From NCBI RefSeq assembly GCF_013608025.1, contig NZ_VDLV01000010.1:181537-245536 (forward strand): a stretch of DNA of 64,000 nucleotides, written 5' to 3'. The stretch is from Pseudomonas brassicacearum subsp. neoaurantiaca (lineage in GTDB: Bacteria > Pseudomonadota > Gammaproteobacteria > Pseudomonadales > Pseudomonadaceae). The notes below the pieces were generated by a model. The model saw only the letters and a program-made list of their open reading frames with translations. It made no database searches and had not been told where the DNA came from. How positions within the stretch are numbered: position 1 is the stretch's first letter; each line of letters opens with the position of its first letter. Of this stretch, positions 40,244-52,177 are shown in pieces. The position numbers and the translations under genes were made by a program.

Positions 40244-42163
40244 TTGAACGATATGGCAAAGAATCTGATCCTGTGGTTGATCATCGCCGCTGTCCTGGTG
40301 ACCGTGATGAACAACTTCTCCAGCCCTAACGAGCCGCAGACCCTCAACTATTCCGACTTCATCCAGCAGGTCAAGGATGGCAAGGTCGAGCGCGTAGCCG
40401 TTGATGGCTATGTGATTACCGGCAAGCGCACCGATGGCGACAGCTTCAAGACCATTCGTCCGGCTATTCAGGACAATGGGCTGATCGGCGACCTGGTGGA
40501 CAACCATGTCGTGGTCGAAGGCAAGCAGCCTGAACAGCAAAGTATCTGGACCCAGCTCCTGGTCGCGAGTTTTCCGATCCTGGTGATCATCGCGGTGTTC
40601 ATGTTCTTCATGCGCCAGATGCAGGGCGGAGCGGGCGGTAAAGGCGGGCCGATGAGCTTTGGCAAGAGCAAAGCGCGGTTGCTGTCCGAAGACCAGGTCA
40701 AGACCACCCTTGCCGATGTCGCTGGTTGCGACGAGGCCAAGGAAGAGGTCGGTGAGCTGGTTGAATTCCTTCGCGATCCGGGCAAGTTCCAGCGCCTGGG
40801 TGGTCGTATTCCGCGTGGCGTGCTGATGGTTGGCCCGCCTGGTACCGGTAAGACCTTGCTGGCCAAGGCGATCGCTGGTGAAGCGAAAGTGCCGTTCTTC
40901 ACGATTTCCGGTTCCGACTTCGTTGAAATGTTCGTTGGCGTAGGCGCTAGCCGTGTTCGCGACATGTTCGAACAAGCCAAGAAGCATGCACCCTGCATTA
41001 TCTTCATCGATGAAATCGACGCCGTCGGTCGCCATCGTGGTGCCGGCATGGGCGGCGGTCACGATGAGCGCGAACAGACTCTCAACCAGTTGCTGGTCGA
41101 GATGGACGGTTTTGAAATGAACGACGGGATCATTGTGATCGCGGCTACCAACCGTCCTGACGTGCTCGACCCTGCGCTGTTGCGTCCAGGGCGTTTCGAC
41201 CGTCAGGTCGTGGTGGGGTTGCCGGATATCCGTGGTCGCGAGCAGATCCTGAAAGTCCACATGCGCAAGGTGCCAATGGGCGATGACGTCGCCCCAGGCG
41301 TGATCGCTCGTGGTACGCCGGGCTTCTCCGGTGCCGACCTGGCCAACCTGGTGAACGAAGCGTCTTTGTTTGCAGCCCGTTCCGGCAAGCGCATCGTGGA
41401 AATGAAAGAGTTCGAGTTGGCCAAGGACAAGATCATGATGGGCGCCGAGCGCAAATCCATGGTCATGTCGGAGAAAGAAAAGCAGAACACCGCTTACCAC
41501 GAGGCGGGTCACGCCATCGTCGGGCGTGTGGTGCCTGAACATGATCCGGTGTACAAGGTTTCGATCATTCCGCGTGGTCGTGCGCTGGGTGTGACCATGT
41601 TCCTGCCGGAAGAAGATCGCTACAGCCTGTCCAAACGTGCATTGATCAGCCAGATCTGTTCGCTGTATGGCGGTCGTATCGCCGAAGAAATGACCCTGGG
41701 CTTCGATGGTGTAACGACCGGCGCGTCGAATGACATCATGCGCGCTAGCCAGATCGCTCGGAATATGGTGACCAAATGGGGGCTTTCCGAGAAGCTTGGG
41801 CCGTTGATGTACGCGGAGGAAGAAGGTGAAGTATTCCTCGGTCGCGGTGGTAGTGGCCAGCATGCGAGCTTCTCAGGCGAGACAGCCAAGCTGATCGACT
41901 CTGAAGTGCGCAGCATCATCGACCAGTGCTACGGTACCGCGAAGCAGATTCTCACGGATAATCGTGACAAGCTGGACGCGATGGCTGATGCCCTGATGAA
42001 GTACGAAACCATCGATGCCGAGCAGATCGACGACATCATGGCTGGGCGTCCGCCTCGTGAGCCTCGTGACTGGTCGGGTGGCACAGGTTCTTCCGGTACG
42101 CCGCCGGCGGTACAGGGCGAGCGTCCGGAAACACCGATCGGCGGTCCGGCTGCCGACGTTTAA
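40244..42163 (+). CDS. ftsH: ATP-dependent zinc metalloprotease FtsH
   Basis: TTG at 40244 sits 7 bp after AGAGGG; the first ATG (40253, MAKNLILW) lies 16 bp away, so the TTG is favoured and gives 639 residues. Two membrane helices ([36 protein letters not shown]) bracket a periplasmic domain. Then come the AAA ATPase ([21 protein letters not shown], second-region-of-homology arginines) and the zinc protease motif HEAGH. It removes misassembled membrane proteins and regulators such as sigma-32. folP follows. Confidence 0.97.
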   Translation: MNDMAKNLILWLIIAAVLVTVMNNFSSPNEPQTLNYSDFIQQVKDGKVERVAVDGYVITGKRTDGDSFKTIRPAIQDNGLIGDLVDNHVVVEGKQPEQQSIWTQLLVASFPILVIIAVFMFFMRQMQGGAGGKGGPMSFGKSKARLLSEDQVKTTLADVAGCDEAKEEVGELVEFLRDPGKFQRLGGRIPRGVLMVGPPGTGKTLLAKAIAGEAKVPFFTISGSDFVEMFVGVGASRVRDMFEQAKKHAPCIIFIDEIDAVGRHRGAGMGGGHDEREQTLNQLLVEMDGFEMNDGIIVIAATNRPDVLDPALLRPGRFDRQVVVGLPDIRGREQILKVHMRKVPMGDDVAPGVIARGTPGFSGADLANLVNEASLFAARSGKRIVEMKEFELAKDKIMMGAERKSMVMSEKEKQNTAYHEAGHAIVGRVVPEHDPVYKVSIIPRGRALGVTMFLPEEDRYSLSKRALISQICSLYGGRIAEEMTLGFDGVTTGASNDIMRASQIARNMVTKWGLSEKLGPLMYAEEEGEVFLGRGGSGQHASFSGETAKLIDSEVRSIIDQCYGTAKQILTDNRDKLDAMADALMKYETIDAEQIDDIMAGRPPREPRDWSGGTGSSGTPPAVQGERPETPIGGPAADV

Positions 42164-42171
42164 GGCTTGAA

Positions 42172-43023
42172 ATGACTTCTGCTCAGTCCTCGACCCGGTT
42201 GCCATGCGGCAGCCGGGTTCTTGATTTATCCCATGCGCATGTCATGGGCATTCTCAATGTCACCCCCGATTCCTTTTCCGACGGCGGCCGATTCAGTCAG
42301 CTTGACGCGGCGCTGCGACATGCCGAGGCCATGGCGGCGGCAGGTGCGACGCTGATCGACGTTGGTGGTGAGTCGACGCGCCCAGGTGCACGGCCGGTTT
42401 CGCCGACCGAAGAACTGGAGCGGGTGGCGCCCATTGTCGAGCGCATCCATCGCGAGCTTGATGTCATCATTTCGGTGGATACATCCACGCCTGCGGTCAT
42501 GCGCGAAGCGGCGCGACTGGGGGCGGGACTGATCAACGATGTTCGCTCTTTACAGCGTGACGGCGCGCTGGACGCCGCGGCCTCCACGGGATTGCCGGTT
42601 TGCCTGATGCATATGCTTGGCGAGCCCGGCACGATGCAGAACGATCCGTACTATCAGGACGTGACAGGGGAGGTGCGTGATTTCCTGATGGACCGAATGA
42701 ACGAATGCGCCGCCGTGGGCATTCCTGCCGAGCGGATCATTCTTGATCCGGGGTTCGGTTTTGCCAAGACATTGGCGCACAATCTCAGCCTGTTCAAGCA
42801 TATGGAAGCCCTGCATGCCCTGGGCCGTCCCTTATTGGTTGGCGTCTCGCGAAAGAGCATGATCGGAAATGCCTTGGGGCGTCCGGTGGGCGAGCGTTTG
42901 TATGGTGGTCTCGCGCTCGCGGCATTGGCTATTACGAAAGGTGCGCGCATATTGCGGGTACACGATGTAGTCGAAACGATGGACGTCGTGCGGATGATCG
43001 CAGCAGTGGATTCAGCCGAATAA
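42172..43023 (+). CDS. folP: Dihydropteroate synthase
   Basis: The 283-residue protein has the DHPS signatures [62 protein letters not shown] and [13 protein letters not shown]. It condenses p-aminobenzoate with pterin diphosphate in folate synthesis and is the sulphonamide target. It starts 8 bp after ftsH and precedes glmM, the usual order. Confidence 0.97.
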   Translation: MTSAQSSTRLPCGSRVLDLSHAHVMGILNVTPDSFSDGGRFSQLDAALRHAEAMAAAGATLIDVGGESTRPGARPVSPTEELERVAPIVERIHRELDVIISVDTSTPAVMREAARLGAGLINDVRSLQRDGALDAAASTGLPVCLMHMLGEPGTMQNDPYYQDVTGEVRDFLMDRMNECAAVGIPAERIILDPGFGFAKTLAHNLSLFKHMEALHALGRPLLVGVSRKSMIGNALGRPVGERLYGGLALAALAITKGARILRVHDVVETMDVVRMIAAVDSAE

Positions 43024-43039
43024 GAATGATGGAGCACTT

Positions 43040-44377
43040 ATGAGCAAGAAATATTTTGGCACCGACGGTATTCGTGGTCGGGTCGGTGAATATCCTATTA
43101 CCCCCGATTTCATGCTCAAGCTCGGCTGGGCTGCGGGCATGGCGTTCCGAAAAATGGGCGCCTGCAAAGTGCTGGTTGGCAAGGACACGCGGATCTCTGG
43201 CTATATGTTTGAATCGGCGCTTGAAGCAGGGCTGACGTCGGCGGGCGCCGACGTCATGTTGCTGGGGCCGATGCCTACGCCTGCTATCGCCTACCTGACG
43301 CGAACCTTCCAGGCGCAAGCCGGTATCGTGATCAGCGCCTCGCATAATCCCCATGATGACAACGGTATCAAGTTTTTTTCCGGCAAGGGCACGAAACTGC
43401 CGGATGAAATCGAGTTGATGATCGAAGAGCTGCTGGATGCACCGATGACGGTGGTTGAGTCGAGCAAGATCGGTAAAGTGTCGCGGATCAACGATGCGTC
43501 GGGTCGCTACATCGAGTTCTGCAAAGGCAGTGTTCCGACGGGTACCAGCTTTTCCGGCCTCAAGATCGTCGTCGACTGCGCCCATGGTGCAACCTATAAG
43601 GTCGCCCCTAGCGTTTTTCGTGAGTTGGGCGCCGAGGTGGTGGTGCTGTCCGCCCAGCCTAACGGGCTGAACATCAACCATAACTGCGGCTCGACGCACA
43701 CCGAGGCGTTGCAGGCAGCGGTGCTGGCTGAGCAGGCTGATCTGGGGATCGCCTTTGATGGCGACGGTGACCGAGTCCTGATGGTTGATCACACGGGTAC
43801 TGTGGTCGATGGTGACGAGTTGCTGTTCATCATCGCTCGCGACTTGCACGGTCGTGGCAAGCTGCAGGGCGGCGTCGTTGGGACGTTGATGAGCAATCTC
43901 GGTCTTGAGCTGGCCCTGGCGGACCTGGACATACCTTTTGTGCGAGCCAATGTGGGTGACCGTTATGTCATCTCGGAGCTGCTGGAGCGCAACTGGGTGA
44001 TTGGTGGCGAAAATTCGGGGCATATCGTCTGTTTCGACCACACCACTACCGGTGATGCGATCATCGCGGCGCTGCAGGTACTGATGGCGCTCAAGGCGCA
44101 CAATGAAAGTCTGGCGCAATCACGCCAGGCGTTGCGCAAATGTCCGCAGGTTCTGATCAATGTGCGTTTCGGTGGTGGTGCGAGTCCGCTCGAACACGCG
44201 ATGGTCAAGCAGGCCAGTGATCGCGTAACCCAGGCAATGGCGGGGCGTGGACGGGTGCTGCTGCGCAAGTCGGGTACCGAGCCTTTGGTGCGTGTGATGG
44301 TCGAAGGCGAGGATGAAGCACAGGTCCGCGGTTACGCCGAAGAGCTGGCGAAACTTGTAACTGAAGTTTCTGCCTGA
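43040..44377 (+). CDS. glmM: Phosphoglucosamine mutase
   Basis: This 445-residue member of the alpha-D-phosphohexomutase family has the phosphoserine S101 in [17 protein letters not shown], the metal loop [27 protein letters not shown], and the phosphate-binding loop [15 protein letters not shown]. It converts glucosamine-6-phosphate to glucosamine-1-phosphate for peptidoglycan and lipopolysaccharide. Confidence 0.97.
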   Translation: MSKKYFGTDGIRGRVGEYPITPDFMLKLGWAAGMAFRKMGACKVLVGKDTRISGYMFESALEAGLTSAGADVMLLGPMPTPAIAYLTRTFQAQAGIVISASHNPHDDNGIKFFSGKGTKLPDEIELMIEELLDAPMTVVESSKIGKVSRINDASGRYIEFCKGSVPTGTSFSGLKIVVDCAHGATYKVAPSVFRELGAEVVVLSAQPNGLNINHNCGSTHTEALQAAVLAEQADLGIAFDGDGDRVLMVDHTGTVVDGDELLFIIARDLHGRGKLQGGVVGTLMSNLGLELALADLDIPFVRANVGDRYVISELLERNWVIGGENSGHIVCFDHTTTGDAIIAALQVLMALKAHNESLAQSRQALRKCPQVLINVRFGGGASPLEHAMVKQASDRVTQAMAGRGRVLLRKSGTEPLVRVMVEGEDEAQVRGYAEELAKLVTEVSA

Positions 44378-44443
44378 ATTCGGCTTGCCAGTGATGAATC
44401 GGTTGGGTAACATCTGCGCCCACTTTGACCGACGAGGTACAGC

Positions 44444-45199
44444 ATGCGTCGCCCTATGGTAGCTGGTAACTGGAAGATGCACGGTACCCGCGCCAGCGTC
44501 GCTGAGCTGATCAAGGGCCTTCGTAATCTGGCCTTGCCAAGCGGTGTTGATGTCGCGGTATTCCCGCCTTGCTTGTATATCAACCAAGTGGTTGATGGCT
44601 TGAAGGGTAAGTCGATTTCGGTCGGTGCGCAGAACTCTGCGGTGGAATCCATGCAAGGTGCGTTGACCGGTGAGATTGCACCGAGTCAATTGGTGGATGC
44701 AGGGTGTGCCCTGGTCCTGATCGGACATTCCGAGCGTCGCCAGATCATGGGCGAGCAGGACAAAATGCTGATCCGCAAATTTGCTGCGGCCCAGGCTTGT
44801 GGTCTGATTCCGGTGCTGTGCGTAGGGGAGACCCTCGAGCAGCGTGAGGCCGGCAAGACGCTTGAAGTTGTCGGGCGTCAGCTGGGCAGCATCATCGAAG
44901 ACTTGGGTGTCGGTGCTTTTGCAAAGGCAGTCATTGCCTACGAGCCGGTCTGGGCCATTGGCACTGGGCTGACGGCTTCGCCGCAACAAGCGCAGGATGT
45001 GCATGCAGCCATTCGCGCGCAGTTGGCGGCAGAGAATTCTGAAGTGGCACGAGGTGTGCGGCTTCTATACGGCGGCAGCGTGAAGGCGGCCAATGCGGCC
45101 GAACTGTTCGGCATGCCGGATATCGATGGGGGGCTCATTGGTGGGGCTTCCCTGAATGCAGATGAGTTCGGTGCGATATGTCGCGCCGCGGGAAACTGA
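44444..45199 (+). CDS. tpiA: Triosephosphate isomerase
   Basis: The 251-residue protein has K11 in AGNWKMHG, the catalytic His in [14 protein letters not shown], and the Glu in [13 protein letters not shown], with the phosphate loop [14 protein letters not shown]. It interconverts dihydroxyacetone phosphate and glyceraldehyde-3-phosphate. secG starts 4 bp after its stop. Confidence 0.98.
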   Translation: MRRPMVAGNWKMHGTRASVAELIKGLRNLALPSGVDVAVFPPCLYINQVVDGLKGKSISVGAQNSAVESMQGALTGEIAPSQLVDAGCALVLIGHSERRQIMGEQDKMLIRKFAAAQACGLIPVLCVGETLEQREAGKTLEVVGRQLGSIIEDLGVGAFAKAVIAYEPVWAIGTGLTASPQQAQDVHAAIRAQLAAENSEVARGVRLLYGGSVKAANAAELFGMPDIDGGLIGGASLNADEFGAICRAAGN

Positions 45200-45203
45200 A
45201 AAA

Positions 45204-45587
45204 ATGCTGGAAACAGTCGTAGTCGTTTTTCATCTGCTGGGCGCGCTGGGTGTAGTCGCTCTCGTATTGCTGCAGCAGGGTAAAGGTGCGGATGCTGGTG
45301 CGTCTTTTGGTGCAGGTGCTTCAAATACTGTATTCGGAAGCCAAGGTTCCTCTACCTTTCTTAGTAAGTTTACTGCTATACTCGCCGCCGGTTTCTTCAT
45401 AACCAGCTTAGGGTTAGGTTACTTTGCTAAAGAGAAGGCTCACGAGCTGACTCAAGTAGGATTGCCAAACCCAGCGGTGTTGGAAGCGCCAAAGCAACAA
45501 CCGGCTTCTGATGATGTCCCGGTGCTTCAAGAGCAAAAGTCGGCCAATTCGGCGACTGACGTACCTCCAGCTCAAGAGCAGAAGTAA
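45204..45587 (+). CDS. secG: Preprotein translocase subunit SecG
   Basis: ATG at 45204 ([15 protein letters not shown]) is chosen over the open frame running back into tpiA. The 127-residue protein has two membrane helices around the conserved [19 protein letters not shown], then [20 protein letters not shown]. The C-terminal tail is Gln/Pro/Glu-rich with two EQK-ending repeats and is less conserved. It assists SecYE protein export. Confidence 0.95.
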   Translation: MLETVVVVFHLLGALGVVALVLLQQGKGADAGASFGAGASNTVFGSQGSSTFLSKFTAILAAGFFITSLGLGYFAKEKAHELTQVGLPNPAVLEAPKQQPASDDVPVLQEQKSANSATDVPPAQEQK

Positions 45588-45608
45588 GAAGGTTTCAAAC
45601 GTTGTATT

Positions 45609-45694
45609 GCCGAGGTGGTGGAATTGGTAGACACGCAACCTTGAGGTGGTTGTGCCCATAGGGTGTAGGGGTTCGAGTCCCCTTCTCGGTACCA
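45609..45694 (+). tRNA. tRNA-Leu(GAG)
   Basis: GCCGAGG pairs with the 3' acceptor strand before ACCA; anticodon loop CTTGAGG gives GAG. A variable arm of leucine type (TGCCCATAGGGTG) and the T-arm GGGGTTCGAGTCCCC are present. CCA is encoded. Length is 86 nt. Confidence 0.97.
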
Positions 45695-45705
45695 ATTATC
45701 AGGAG

Positions 45706-45728
45706 AGCCCGCTATTGCGGGCTTTCTT
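45706..45728 (+). terminator. Terminator after tRNA-Leu
   Basis: AGCCCGC, TATT, GCGGGCT and TTCTT follow the tRNA by 11 bp. Confidence 0.8.
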
Positions 45729-45746
45729 GTAGGTGGAAGGGTTACA

Positions 45747-45775
45747 TTGACCCTATAAGGGATCGGTCGTATACT
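45747..45775 (+). promoter_or_regulatory. Sigma-70 promoter of the initiator tRNA gene
   Basis: TTGACC and TATACT are separated by 17 bp, and the likely start of transcription lies about 10 bp before the tRNA. Confidence 0.8.
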
Positions 45776-45792
45776 TCCGCCCCCAGCTTTGT

Positions 45793-45869
<77 letters not shown>

Positions 45870-45877
45870 GTTTCAGG

Positions 45878-45899
45878 GCCCCTTCCAAGGGGCTTTTTG
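45878..45899 (+). terminator. Terminator after tRNA-fMet
   Basis: GCCCCTT, CC, AAGGGGC and TTTTT form a compact hairpin 9 bp after the tRNA. Confidence 0.88.
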
Positions 45900-45917
45900 T
45901 TAGCTGGACACTTTATA

Positions 45918-45969
45918 ACGCCGCTGTTCAACGGCGTTTCAAGGATGGGCGTTTCGCCCATTTTTTATT
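45918..45969 (+). terminator. Two further hairpins in the rimP leader, the second terminator-like
   Basis: AACGCCG and CGGCGTT (45918-45939) form one stem; ATGGGCG, TTT, CGCCCAT and TTTTTT (45945-45966) form another with a classic T run. The second ends 37 bp before the rimP start, so it could limit read-through into the nusA operon. Confidence 0.7.
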
Positions 45970-46005
45970 TTGCAAAGCATGCACTACATGCACGAGGGGG
46001 TTCAG

Positions 46006-46464
46006 GTGTCGAGCAAGCTAGAAGAGTTGCAGGCCTTGTTGGCCCCGGTGGTCGTGGCCCTAGGCTATGAATGCTGGGGTATTGAGTTTTCGGCTCAAGG
46101 TCGCCACTCAATGTTGCGCGTTTATATTGATAAAGAAGGCGGAGTGCTGGTGGACGATTGCGCCATTGTCAGCCGTCAGATCAGTGGTGTGCTGGATGTT
46201 GAAGATCCAATCACCTCCGAATACACCCTTGAAGTTTCCTCGCCTGGCATGGAACGCCCTCTGTTCACTCTTGAGCAGTTTGCTTCGTTTGCCGGTGAAC
46301 AAGTGAAGATCAGGCTGCGCTCGCCTTTCGAAGGTCGACGCAACTTCCAAGGCCTTCTACGCGGTGTAGAAGAGCAGGACGTCGTGGTGCAAGTAGACGA
46401 GCACGAGTTCCTGTTGCCGATCGACATGATCGACAAGGCCAACATTATTCCCAGTTTTGACTGA
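46006..46464 (+). CDS. rimP: Ribosome maturation factor RimP
   Basis: GTG at 46006 sits 5 bp after GAGGGGG and gives the normal 152 residues ([15 protein letters not shown]); the open frame from 45970 lacks a site. Conserved parts are [49 protein letters not shown] and the C-terminal Sm-like part. It is needed for 30S assembly and starts the operon with nusA and infB. Confidence 0.95.
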   Translation: MSSKLEELQALLAPVVVALGYECWGIEFSAQGRHSMLRVYIDKEGGVLVDDCAIVSRQISGVLDVEDPITSEYTLEVSSPGMERPLFTLEQFASFAGEQVKIRLRSPFEGRRNFQGLLRGVEEQDVVVQVDEHEFLLPIDMIDKANIIPSFD

Positions 46465-46523
46465 TACGTGCCAGATACTGCGGATCCCGCGGATCCAATG
46501 GCTTGCGAAAGGCGAGGCGTACG

Positions 46524-48005
46524 ATGAGCAAAGAAGTACTGCTGGTTGTTGAGTCGGTATCCAATGAAAAGGGCGTACCGGCTAACGTTATTTTTGAAGC
46601 GCTGGAGCTGGCCCTGGCCACTGCTACCAAGAAGCGGTTTGAAGACGAAGTTGATTTGCGTGTGGAAATCAATCGCCACACCGGTTCCTACGAGACTTTC
46701 CGTCGCTGGACGGTTGTCGAGGAAGCCGACCTGGACGATCCGGCTATCGAAACCTGGCCGAGCAAGGTTGCGGAAACGCACCCGGGCGCCAAGGTCGGTG
46801 ATGTCGTCGAAGAAAAAATCGAATCCATTGAGTTCGGTCGCATCGCTGCACAGACTGCCAAGCAGGTCATTGTGCAGAAAGTTCGCGAAGCCGAGCGCGC
46901 GCAAGTCGTCGACGCTTATCGCGAGCGCCTTGGGGAAATCATCTCCGGCACCGTGAAAAAAGTCACCCGCGACAACGTGATCGTCGACCTGGGCAACAAC
47001 GCCGAAGCGTTGCTGGCTCGCGAAGACATCATTTCTCGCGAAACTTTCCGGGTTGGCGTGCGTCTGCGTGCGCTGCTTAAGGAAATCCGCACCGAGAACC
47101 GGGGCCCGCAGTTGATCCTGTCGCGTACCGCGCCGGAAATGCTGATCGAGTTGTTCCGCATCGAAGTGCCGGAAATTGCTGAAGGCCTGATCGAAGTGAT
47201 GGCCGCTTCCCGTGATCCGGGTTCGCGCGCCAAGATCGCGGTCCGCTCCAAGGACAAGCGTATCGACCCGCAAGGTGCCTGCATCGGCATGCGCGGTTCG
47301 CGTGTCCAGGCCGTATCCGGCGAGTTGGGCGGCGAGCGTGTGGACATCGTCCTGTGGGACGACAACCCGGCTCAGTTCGTGATCAATGCCATGTCGCCTG
47401 CTGAAGTGGCGGCAATTATCGTCGACGAAGATGCCCATGCCATGGACATCGCCGTTGGCGCAGACAATCTTGCTCAGGCCATCGGTCGCGGTGGTCAGAA
47501 CGTGCGTCTGGCCAGCCAATTGACTGGCTGGACCCTGAACGTGATGACCGAATCGGACATCCAGGCTAAGCAGCAAGCTGAAACCGGCGACATCCTGCGC
47601 AACTTCATCGAAGAGCTTGAAGTCGATGAAGAACTGGCGCAGGTGCTGGTGGATGAAGGCTTTACCAGCCTGGAAGAGATTGCCTACGTACCGGTGGAGG
47701 AAATGCTCAACATCGACGGCTTTGACGAGGAAATCGTCAACGAGCTTCGCGCTCGGGCCAAGGATCGCTTGTTGACCAAAGCCATCGCTACTGAGGAAAA
47801 GCTGGCAGACGCCCATCCGGCCGAAGACCTGCTCTCGCTTGAGGGCATGGACAAGGATTTGGCGATGGAACTGGCGGTGCGCGGCGTAATTACCCGCGAA
47901 GACCTGGCCGAGCAGTCTATTGACGATCTGCTCGACATCGACGGCATTGACGATGATCGTGCCGGCAAGTTGATCATGGCCGCCCGAGCCCACTGGTTCG
48001 AGTAA
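46524..48005 (+). CDS. nusA: Transcription termination/antitermination factor NusA
   Basis: ATG at 46524 ([17 protein letters not shown]) gives 493 residues. Domain order: N-terminal RNA polymerase-binding domain, S1 ([18 protein letters not shown]), two KH domains ([17 protein letters not shown] and [15 protein letters not shown]), and two acidic repeats at the C-terminus ([15 protein letters not shown] and [15 protein letters not shown]). It acts in pausing, termination and antitermination. Confidence 0.97.
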   Translation: MSKEVLLVVESVSNEKGVPANVIFEALELALATATKKRFEDEVDLRVEINRHTGSYETFRRWTVVEEADLDDPAIETWPSKVAETHPGAKVGDVVEEKIESIEFGRIAAQTAKQVIVQKVREAERAQVVDAYRERLGEIISGTVKKVTRDNVIVDLGNNAEALLAREDIISRETFRVGVRLRALLKEIRTENRGPQLILSRTAPEMLIELFRIEVPEIAEGLIEVMAASRDPGSRAKIAVRSKDKRIDPQGACIGMRGSRVQAVSGELGGERVDIVLWDDNPAQFVINAMSPAEVAAIIVDEDAHAMDIAVGADNLAQAIGRGGQNVRLASQLTGWTLNVMTESDIQAKQQAETGDILRNFIEELEVDEELAQVLVDEGFTSLEEIAYVPVEEMLNIDGFDEEIVNELRARAKDRLLTKAIATEEKLADAHPAEDLLSLEGMDKDLAMELAVRGVITREDLAEQSIDDLLDIDGIDDDRAGKLIMAARAHWFE

Positions 48006-48032
48006 TTAGGCGCGGCCTGAGGAGAGAAGTGC

Positions 48033-50552
48033 ATGACGCAAGTCACGGTGAAACAACTGGCCGATGAGGTCAAAACACCGGTAGAGCGCCTGTTGCAGCA
48101 GATGCGTGAGGCAGGTCTGCCGCACACCGCCGCCGAGGAACATGTGACCGACAGTGAGAAGCAGTCCCTGCTGACTCACTTGAAGAGCAGTCACAAGGCG
48201 AAAGTGGAAGAACCGCGCAAGATCACTCTGCAGCGTAAAACCACCAGCACCCTGCGTGTTGCCGGTAGCAAAAGCATCAGCGTTGAAGTACGCAAGAAGA
48301 AAGTCTTCGTACAACGCAGCCCGGAAGAAATCGAAGCCGAGCGCAAGCGCGAACTGGAAGAACGTCGCGCAGTAGAAAATGCAGCTCGTCAGAAGGCTGA
48401 AGAAGAAGCCAAGCGTCGCGCTGAAGAAGAAGCGCGTCGCCAGCCTGCTGCTGCGCAACCTGCTCCAGCCGAAGCCGTCGAGGCTGTTGCCCCGGTTGCC
48501 GAGCCTGTTCGCGAAGCGGCTCCGGTCGCCGCGCCAGCGCCGGCTCCAGCCGATACTCGCAAGCGCGACGAACAACGTCGTCCGGACAAGCCGCGTGCCG
48601 ACGACAACCGTCGTGGCGGTGGCGATGGCGAGCGTAAAAACGCTCCTCATCGTGCTTCGGTCAAGGAAAAGGCGCCAGCACCACGCGTTGCGCCTCGTAC
48701 TACCGACGAAGAAAGCGATGGTTTCCGTCGTGGCGGTCGCGGCAAGGCCAAGCTGAAGAAACGCAACGCCCACGGTTTCCAGAGCCCTACCGGCCCTGTG
48801 GTGCGCGAAGTGAAGATCGGCGAGACCATCACTGTGGGCGACCTCGCCCAGCAGATGTCGGTCAAGGCTGCTGAGATCATCAAGTTCATGTTCAAGCTGG
48901 GCACCCCGGCCACCATCAACCAGGTTCTGGACCAGGAAACTGCCCAGCTGGTCGCTGAAGAACTGGGCCACAAAGTGACCCTGGTCAGCGATACCGCCCT
49001 GGAAGATTCCCTGGCCGAGTCGCTGAAGTTCGAAGGCGAGGCGGTTTCCCGTGCTCCGGTCGTGACCGTCATGGGCCACGTCGACCACGGTAAAACGTCC
49101 CTGCTCGACTATATTCGTCGTGCCAAGGTTGCGGCTGGCGAAGCTGGCGGCATTACCCAGCACATCGGCGCCTACCACGTTGAAACCGACCGCGGCATGG
49201 TGACGTTCCTCGACACCCCGGGTCACGCCGCGTTTACCGCGATGCGTGCCCGTGGTGCCAAGGCAACCGACATCGTGATCCTGGTGGTTGCAGCGGACGA
49301 CGGCGTGATGCCGCAAACCATCGAAGCCGTCCAGCATGCCAAGGCAGCTGGCGTGCCGCTGGTGGTCGCGGTGAACAAGATCGACAAGCCGGGCGCTGAT
49401 CTCGATCGCATCCGTAGCGAACTGTCGGTTCACGGCGTGACCTCCGAAGAGTGGGGTGGCGACACTCCATTCGTCCCGGTTTCCGCGAAGATGGGTACCG
49501 GCGTCGACGAATTGCTCGAAGCTGTCCTGTTGCAGGCCGAGGTTCTGGAATTGACCGCTACGCCTTCGGCTCCTGGCCGTGGTGTGGTCGTTGAATCGCG
49601 TCTCGACAAGGGCCGCGGCCCAGTGGCGACCGTGCTGGTTCAAGACGGTACCCTGCGCCAAGGCGACATGGTGCTGGTCGGCTCGAACTATGGCCGCGTG
49701 CGCGCCATGCTCGACGAGAACGGCAAGCCAATCAAGGAAGCCGGTCCGGCTATCCCGGTCGAGATCCTCGGCCTGGACGGTACTCCGGACGCTGGCGACG
49801 AAATGAGCGTTGTGGCTGACGAGAAGAAAGCCCGTGAAGTCGCGCTGTTCCGTCAAGGCAAGTTCCGCGAGGTCAAGCTGGCCCGTGCTCACGCCGGCAA
49901 GCTGGAAAACATCTTCGAGAACATGGGCCAGGAAGAGAAGAAGACGCTCAACATCGTCCTCAAATCCGACGTTCGTGGTTCGCTGGAAGCTTTGCAGGGC
50001 GCTCTGAACGGCCTGGGTAACGACGAAGTGCAAGTGCGCGTGGTCGGTGGTGGTGTCGGTGGTATCACCGAATCCGACGCCAACCTGGCATTGGCCTCCA
50101 ACGCTGTACTGTTCGGCTTCAACGTGCGTGCCGATGCTGGCGCTCGCAAGATCGTCGAGCAGGAAGGCCTGGATATGCGTTACTACAACGTGATCTACGA
50201 CATCATCGAAGACGTGAAGAAAGCGTTGACCGGTATGTTGGGCAGCGACGTGCGGGAGAACATCCTGGGCGTGGCCGAAGTTCGCGACGTGTTCCGTTCG
50301 CCGAAGTTCGGTGCCATTGCCGGTTGCATGGTGATCGAAGGTGTCGTTCACCGTAACCGTCCGATCCGTGTACTGCGTGAAGACATCGTGATCTTCGAAG
50401 GCGAGCTGGAATCCCTGCGTCGCTTCAAGGATGACGCTTCCGAAGTACGTGCCGGCATGGAATGCGGTATTGGCGTCAAGAGCTACAACGACGTCAAGGT
50501 CGGCGACAAGATCGAAGTCTTCGAGAAGGTCCAGGTTGCTCGCAGCCTCTGA
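48033..50552 (+). CDS. infB: Translation initiation factor IF-2
   Basis: ATG at 48033 follows GAGGAGAG. The 839-residue protein has the IF2 N-terminal domain ([19 protein letters not shown]), a charged coiled-coil and Ala/Pro-rich linker with basic stretches (residues about 85-260), the G domain from about 340 with [17 protein letters not shown] and NKID, and the C-terminal domains that bind fMet-tRNA. Internal starts, known in E. coli, cannot be confirmed by eye. Confidence 0.98.
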   Translation: MTQVTVKQLADEVKTPVERLLQQMREAGLPHTAAEEHVTDSEKQSLLTHLKSSHKAKVEEPRKITLQRKTTSTLRVAGSKSISVEVRKKKVFVQRSPEEIEAERKRELEERRAVENAARQKAEEEAKRRAEEEARRQPAAAQPAPAEAVEAVAPVAEPVREAAPVAAPAPAPADTRKRDEQRRPDKPRADDNRRGGGDGERKNAPHRASVKEKAPAPRVAPRTTDEESDGFRRGGRGKAKLKKRNAHGFQSPTGPVVREVKIGETITVGDLAQQMSVKAAEIIKFMFKLGTPATINQVLDQETAQLVAEELGHKVTLVSDTALEDSLAESLKFEGEAVSRAPVVTVMGHVDHGKTSLLDYIRRAKVAAGEAGGITQHIGAYHVETDRGMVTFLDTPGHAAFTAMRARGAKATDIVILVVAADDGVMPQTIEAVQHAKAAGVPLVVAVNKIDKPGADLDRIRSELSVHGVTSEEWGGDTPFVPVSAKMGTGVDELLEAVLLQAEVLELTATPSAPGRGVVVESRLDKGRGPVATVLVQDGTLRQGDMVLVGSNYGRVRAMLDENGKPIKEAGPAIPVEILGLDGTPDAGDEMSVVADEKKAREVALFRQGKFREVKLARAHAGKLENIFENMGQEEKKTLNIVLKSDVRGSLEALQGALNGLGNDEVQVRVVGGGVGGITESDANLALASNAVLFGFNVRADAGARKIVEQEGLDMRYYNVIYDIIEDVKKALTGMLGSDVRENILGVAEVRDVFRSPKFGAIAGCMVIEGVVHRNRPIRVLREDIVIFEGELESLRRFKDDASEVRAGMECGIGVKSYNDVKVGDKIEVFEKVQVARSL

Positions 50553-50623
50553 CTCGCGTACTTCAAGAGCCGCATCGGGCAGCCGCATGAACATGCGCTG
50601 CCGCGCAGGCGGACTCTAAACGC

Positions 50624-50658
50624 AACGCCCGGTCTGGCTTTTGCCAGGCCGGGCGTTT
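50624..50658 (+). terminator. Hairpin with short T run between infB and rbfA
   Basis: AACGCCCGG and CCGGGCGTT pair with extra stem (TCTGGC/GCCAGG partly) around CTTTTG, followed by TT only. It may reduce rather than stop transcription into rbfA. Confidence 0.7.
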
Positions 50659-50711
50659 GCCGCTTTCAGACCTCGCGGGTTTCACCGTGGGGCAGTAACA
50701 GGTAACAAGAC

Positions 50712-51113
50712 ATGGCAAAAGAATACAGCCGTACCCAACGAATCGGCGATCAGATGCAGCGCGAGCTGGCCCAGCTGATCCGTCGCGAAGTCAAGGACCC
50801 GCGCGTTGGCCTGGTCACCATTACCGCAGTGGAAGTCAGCCGTGACGTCGGTCATGCGAAGATTTTCATCACCGTGATGGGGCAGGACAGCGCCGAAGAA
50901 ATCGCCCAGAGCATCAAGGTGCTCAATTCGGCCGCCGGCTTCCTGCGTATGCAGTTGGCCCGCGAGATGAAGCTGCGCAGCGTTCCACAGTTGCACTTCC
51001 ATTACGACGAAAGCGTCGTGCGTGGCGCGCATCTGTCGGCACTGATCGAGCGCGCCGTGGCTGAAGACAGCCAGCACCCGGCGGCCGCTGAACCCGAAGA
51101 CACCAAGGAGTAA
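50712..51113 (+). CDS. rbfA: 30S ribosome-binding factor A
   Basis: The 133-residue KH-like protein carries [48 protein letters not shown] and a C-terminal acidic tail. It supports 16S rRNA 5'-end maturation and cold adaptation. truB follows after 3 bp. Confidence 0.96.
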   Translation: MAKEYSRTQRIGDQMQRELAQLIRREVKDPRVGLVTITAVEVSRDVGHAKIFITVMGQDSAEEIAQSIKVLNSAAGFLRMQLAREMKLRSVPQLHFHYDESVVRGAHLSALIERAVAEDSQHPAAAEPEDTKE

Positions 51114-51116
51114 TCG

Positions 51117-52034
51117 GTGGCTCAGGTCAAACGTATCCGTCGTAACGTCAGCGGCATCATCCTGCTCGACAAGCCGCTGGGGTTCACTTCCAACGCGGCA
51201 TTGCAGAAGGTTCGCTGGCTGCTCAATGCCGAAAAGGCCGGGCACACCGGAAGTCTCGATCCGCTGGCTACGGGCGTGTTGCCGCTGTGCTTCGGCGAGG
51301 CGACCAAGTTTTCCCAGTACCTGCTCGATTCCGACAAGGGCTATGAGACCCTGGCGCAGTTGGGCAAGACCACCACCACGGCGGACGCCGAAGGTGAGGT
51401 TTTGCTGGAGCGCCCGGTGACCGTTGGTCAGGCGGATGTCGAGGCGGTCTTGCCGAAATTTCGCGGACAAATCAGTCAGATACCACCGATGTACTCCGCT
51501 TTGAAGCGCGATGGGCAGCCGTTGTACAAACTGGCCCGTGCAGGCGAAGTAGTGGAGCGTGAACCGCGTTCTGTTACTATTGCGCGCTTGGAATTGCTGG
51601 CCTTTGACGGTAATACTGCGCGGCTGGCAGTGGATTGCAGCAAAGGCACCTATATCCGCACTCTGGTGGAGGATATTGGCGAGCAGCTCGGTTGTGGCGC
51701 GTACGTGGCAGAATTGCGACGGACCCAGGCCGGACCTTTCACGTTGGCCCAGACGGTCACGCTGGAAGAGCTCGAAGCGGTGCATGCCGAAGGCGGCAAC
51801 GAAGCGGTCGACCGCTTCCTGATGCCATCGGACAGCGGCTTGCTGGACTGGCCGCTGTTGCAGTTCTCGGAACACAGTGCGTTCTACTGGCTCAACGGCC
51901 AGCCGGTGCGTGCCCCGGATGCGCCGAAGTTCGGCATGGTTCGGGTACAGGATCACAATGGTCGCTTCATCGGTATCGGTGAAGTGGGCGAAGACGGGCG
52001 CATTGCGCCGCGTCGACTGATTCGGTCGGAATGA
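51117..52034 (+). CDS. truB: tRNA pseudouridine(55) synthase TruB
   Basis: GTG at 51117 follows AAGGAG inside the end of rbfA. The 305-residue enzyme has the catalytic D48 in [54 protein letters not shown] and a PUA-like C-terminus. It makes the universal pseudouridine 55 in the T-loop. Confidence 0.96.
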   Translation: MAQVKRIRRNVSGIILLDKPLGFTSNAALQKVRWLLNAEKAGHTGSLDPLATGVLPLCFGEATKFSQYLLDSDKGYETLAQLGKTTTTADAEGEVLLERPVTVGQADVEAVLPKFRGQISQIPPMYSALKRDGQPLYKLARAGEVVEREPRSVTIARLELLAFDGNTARLAVDCSKGTYIRTLVEDIGEQLGCGAYVAELRRTQAGPFTLAQTVTLEELEAVHAEGGNEAVDRFLMPSDSGLLDWPLLQFSEHSAFYWLNGQPVRAPDAPKFGMVRVQDHNGRFIGIGEVGEDGRIAPRRLIRSE

Positions 52035-52109
52035 CCGGAACCAACCTGTGTAACAGCAGGTTGGCGAGTGTGGCTGTTAACAGGCACGGTCACTACTCAT
52101 TTATAGATA

Positions 52110-52153
52110 CAGGGACTTGTCCCTGGCCTGTTGAAGCTGTTTCCTCGGAACAG
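52110..52153 (+). promoter_or_regulatory. Structured rpsO leader, candidate S15 autoregulatory site
   Basis: CAGGGAC, TT, GTCCCTG (52110-52125) forms a perfect stem, followed by CTGTTTCC and GGAACAG (52137-52153, one bulge). They end 24 bp before the rpsO start and have no T run. S15 represses its own mRNA through leader structures in several bacteria; here this is inference from position. Confidence 0.4.
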
Positions 52154-52177
52154 TTTCCTGACTAAAAGGATTGCCTC

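Noticed and set aside
48006..50594. An 862-codon open frame antisense to infB
   Set aside because: It is a shadow of a GC-rich conserved gene; the translation is low-complexity in the mirrored linker and has no motifs.
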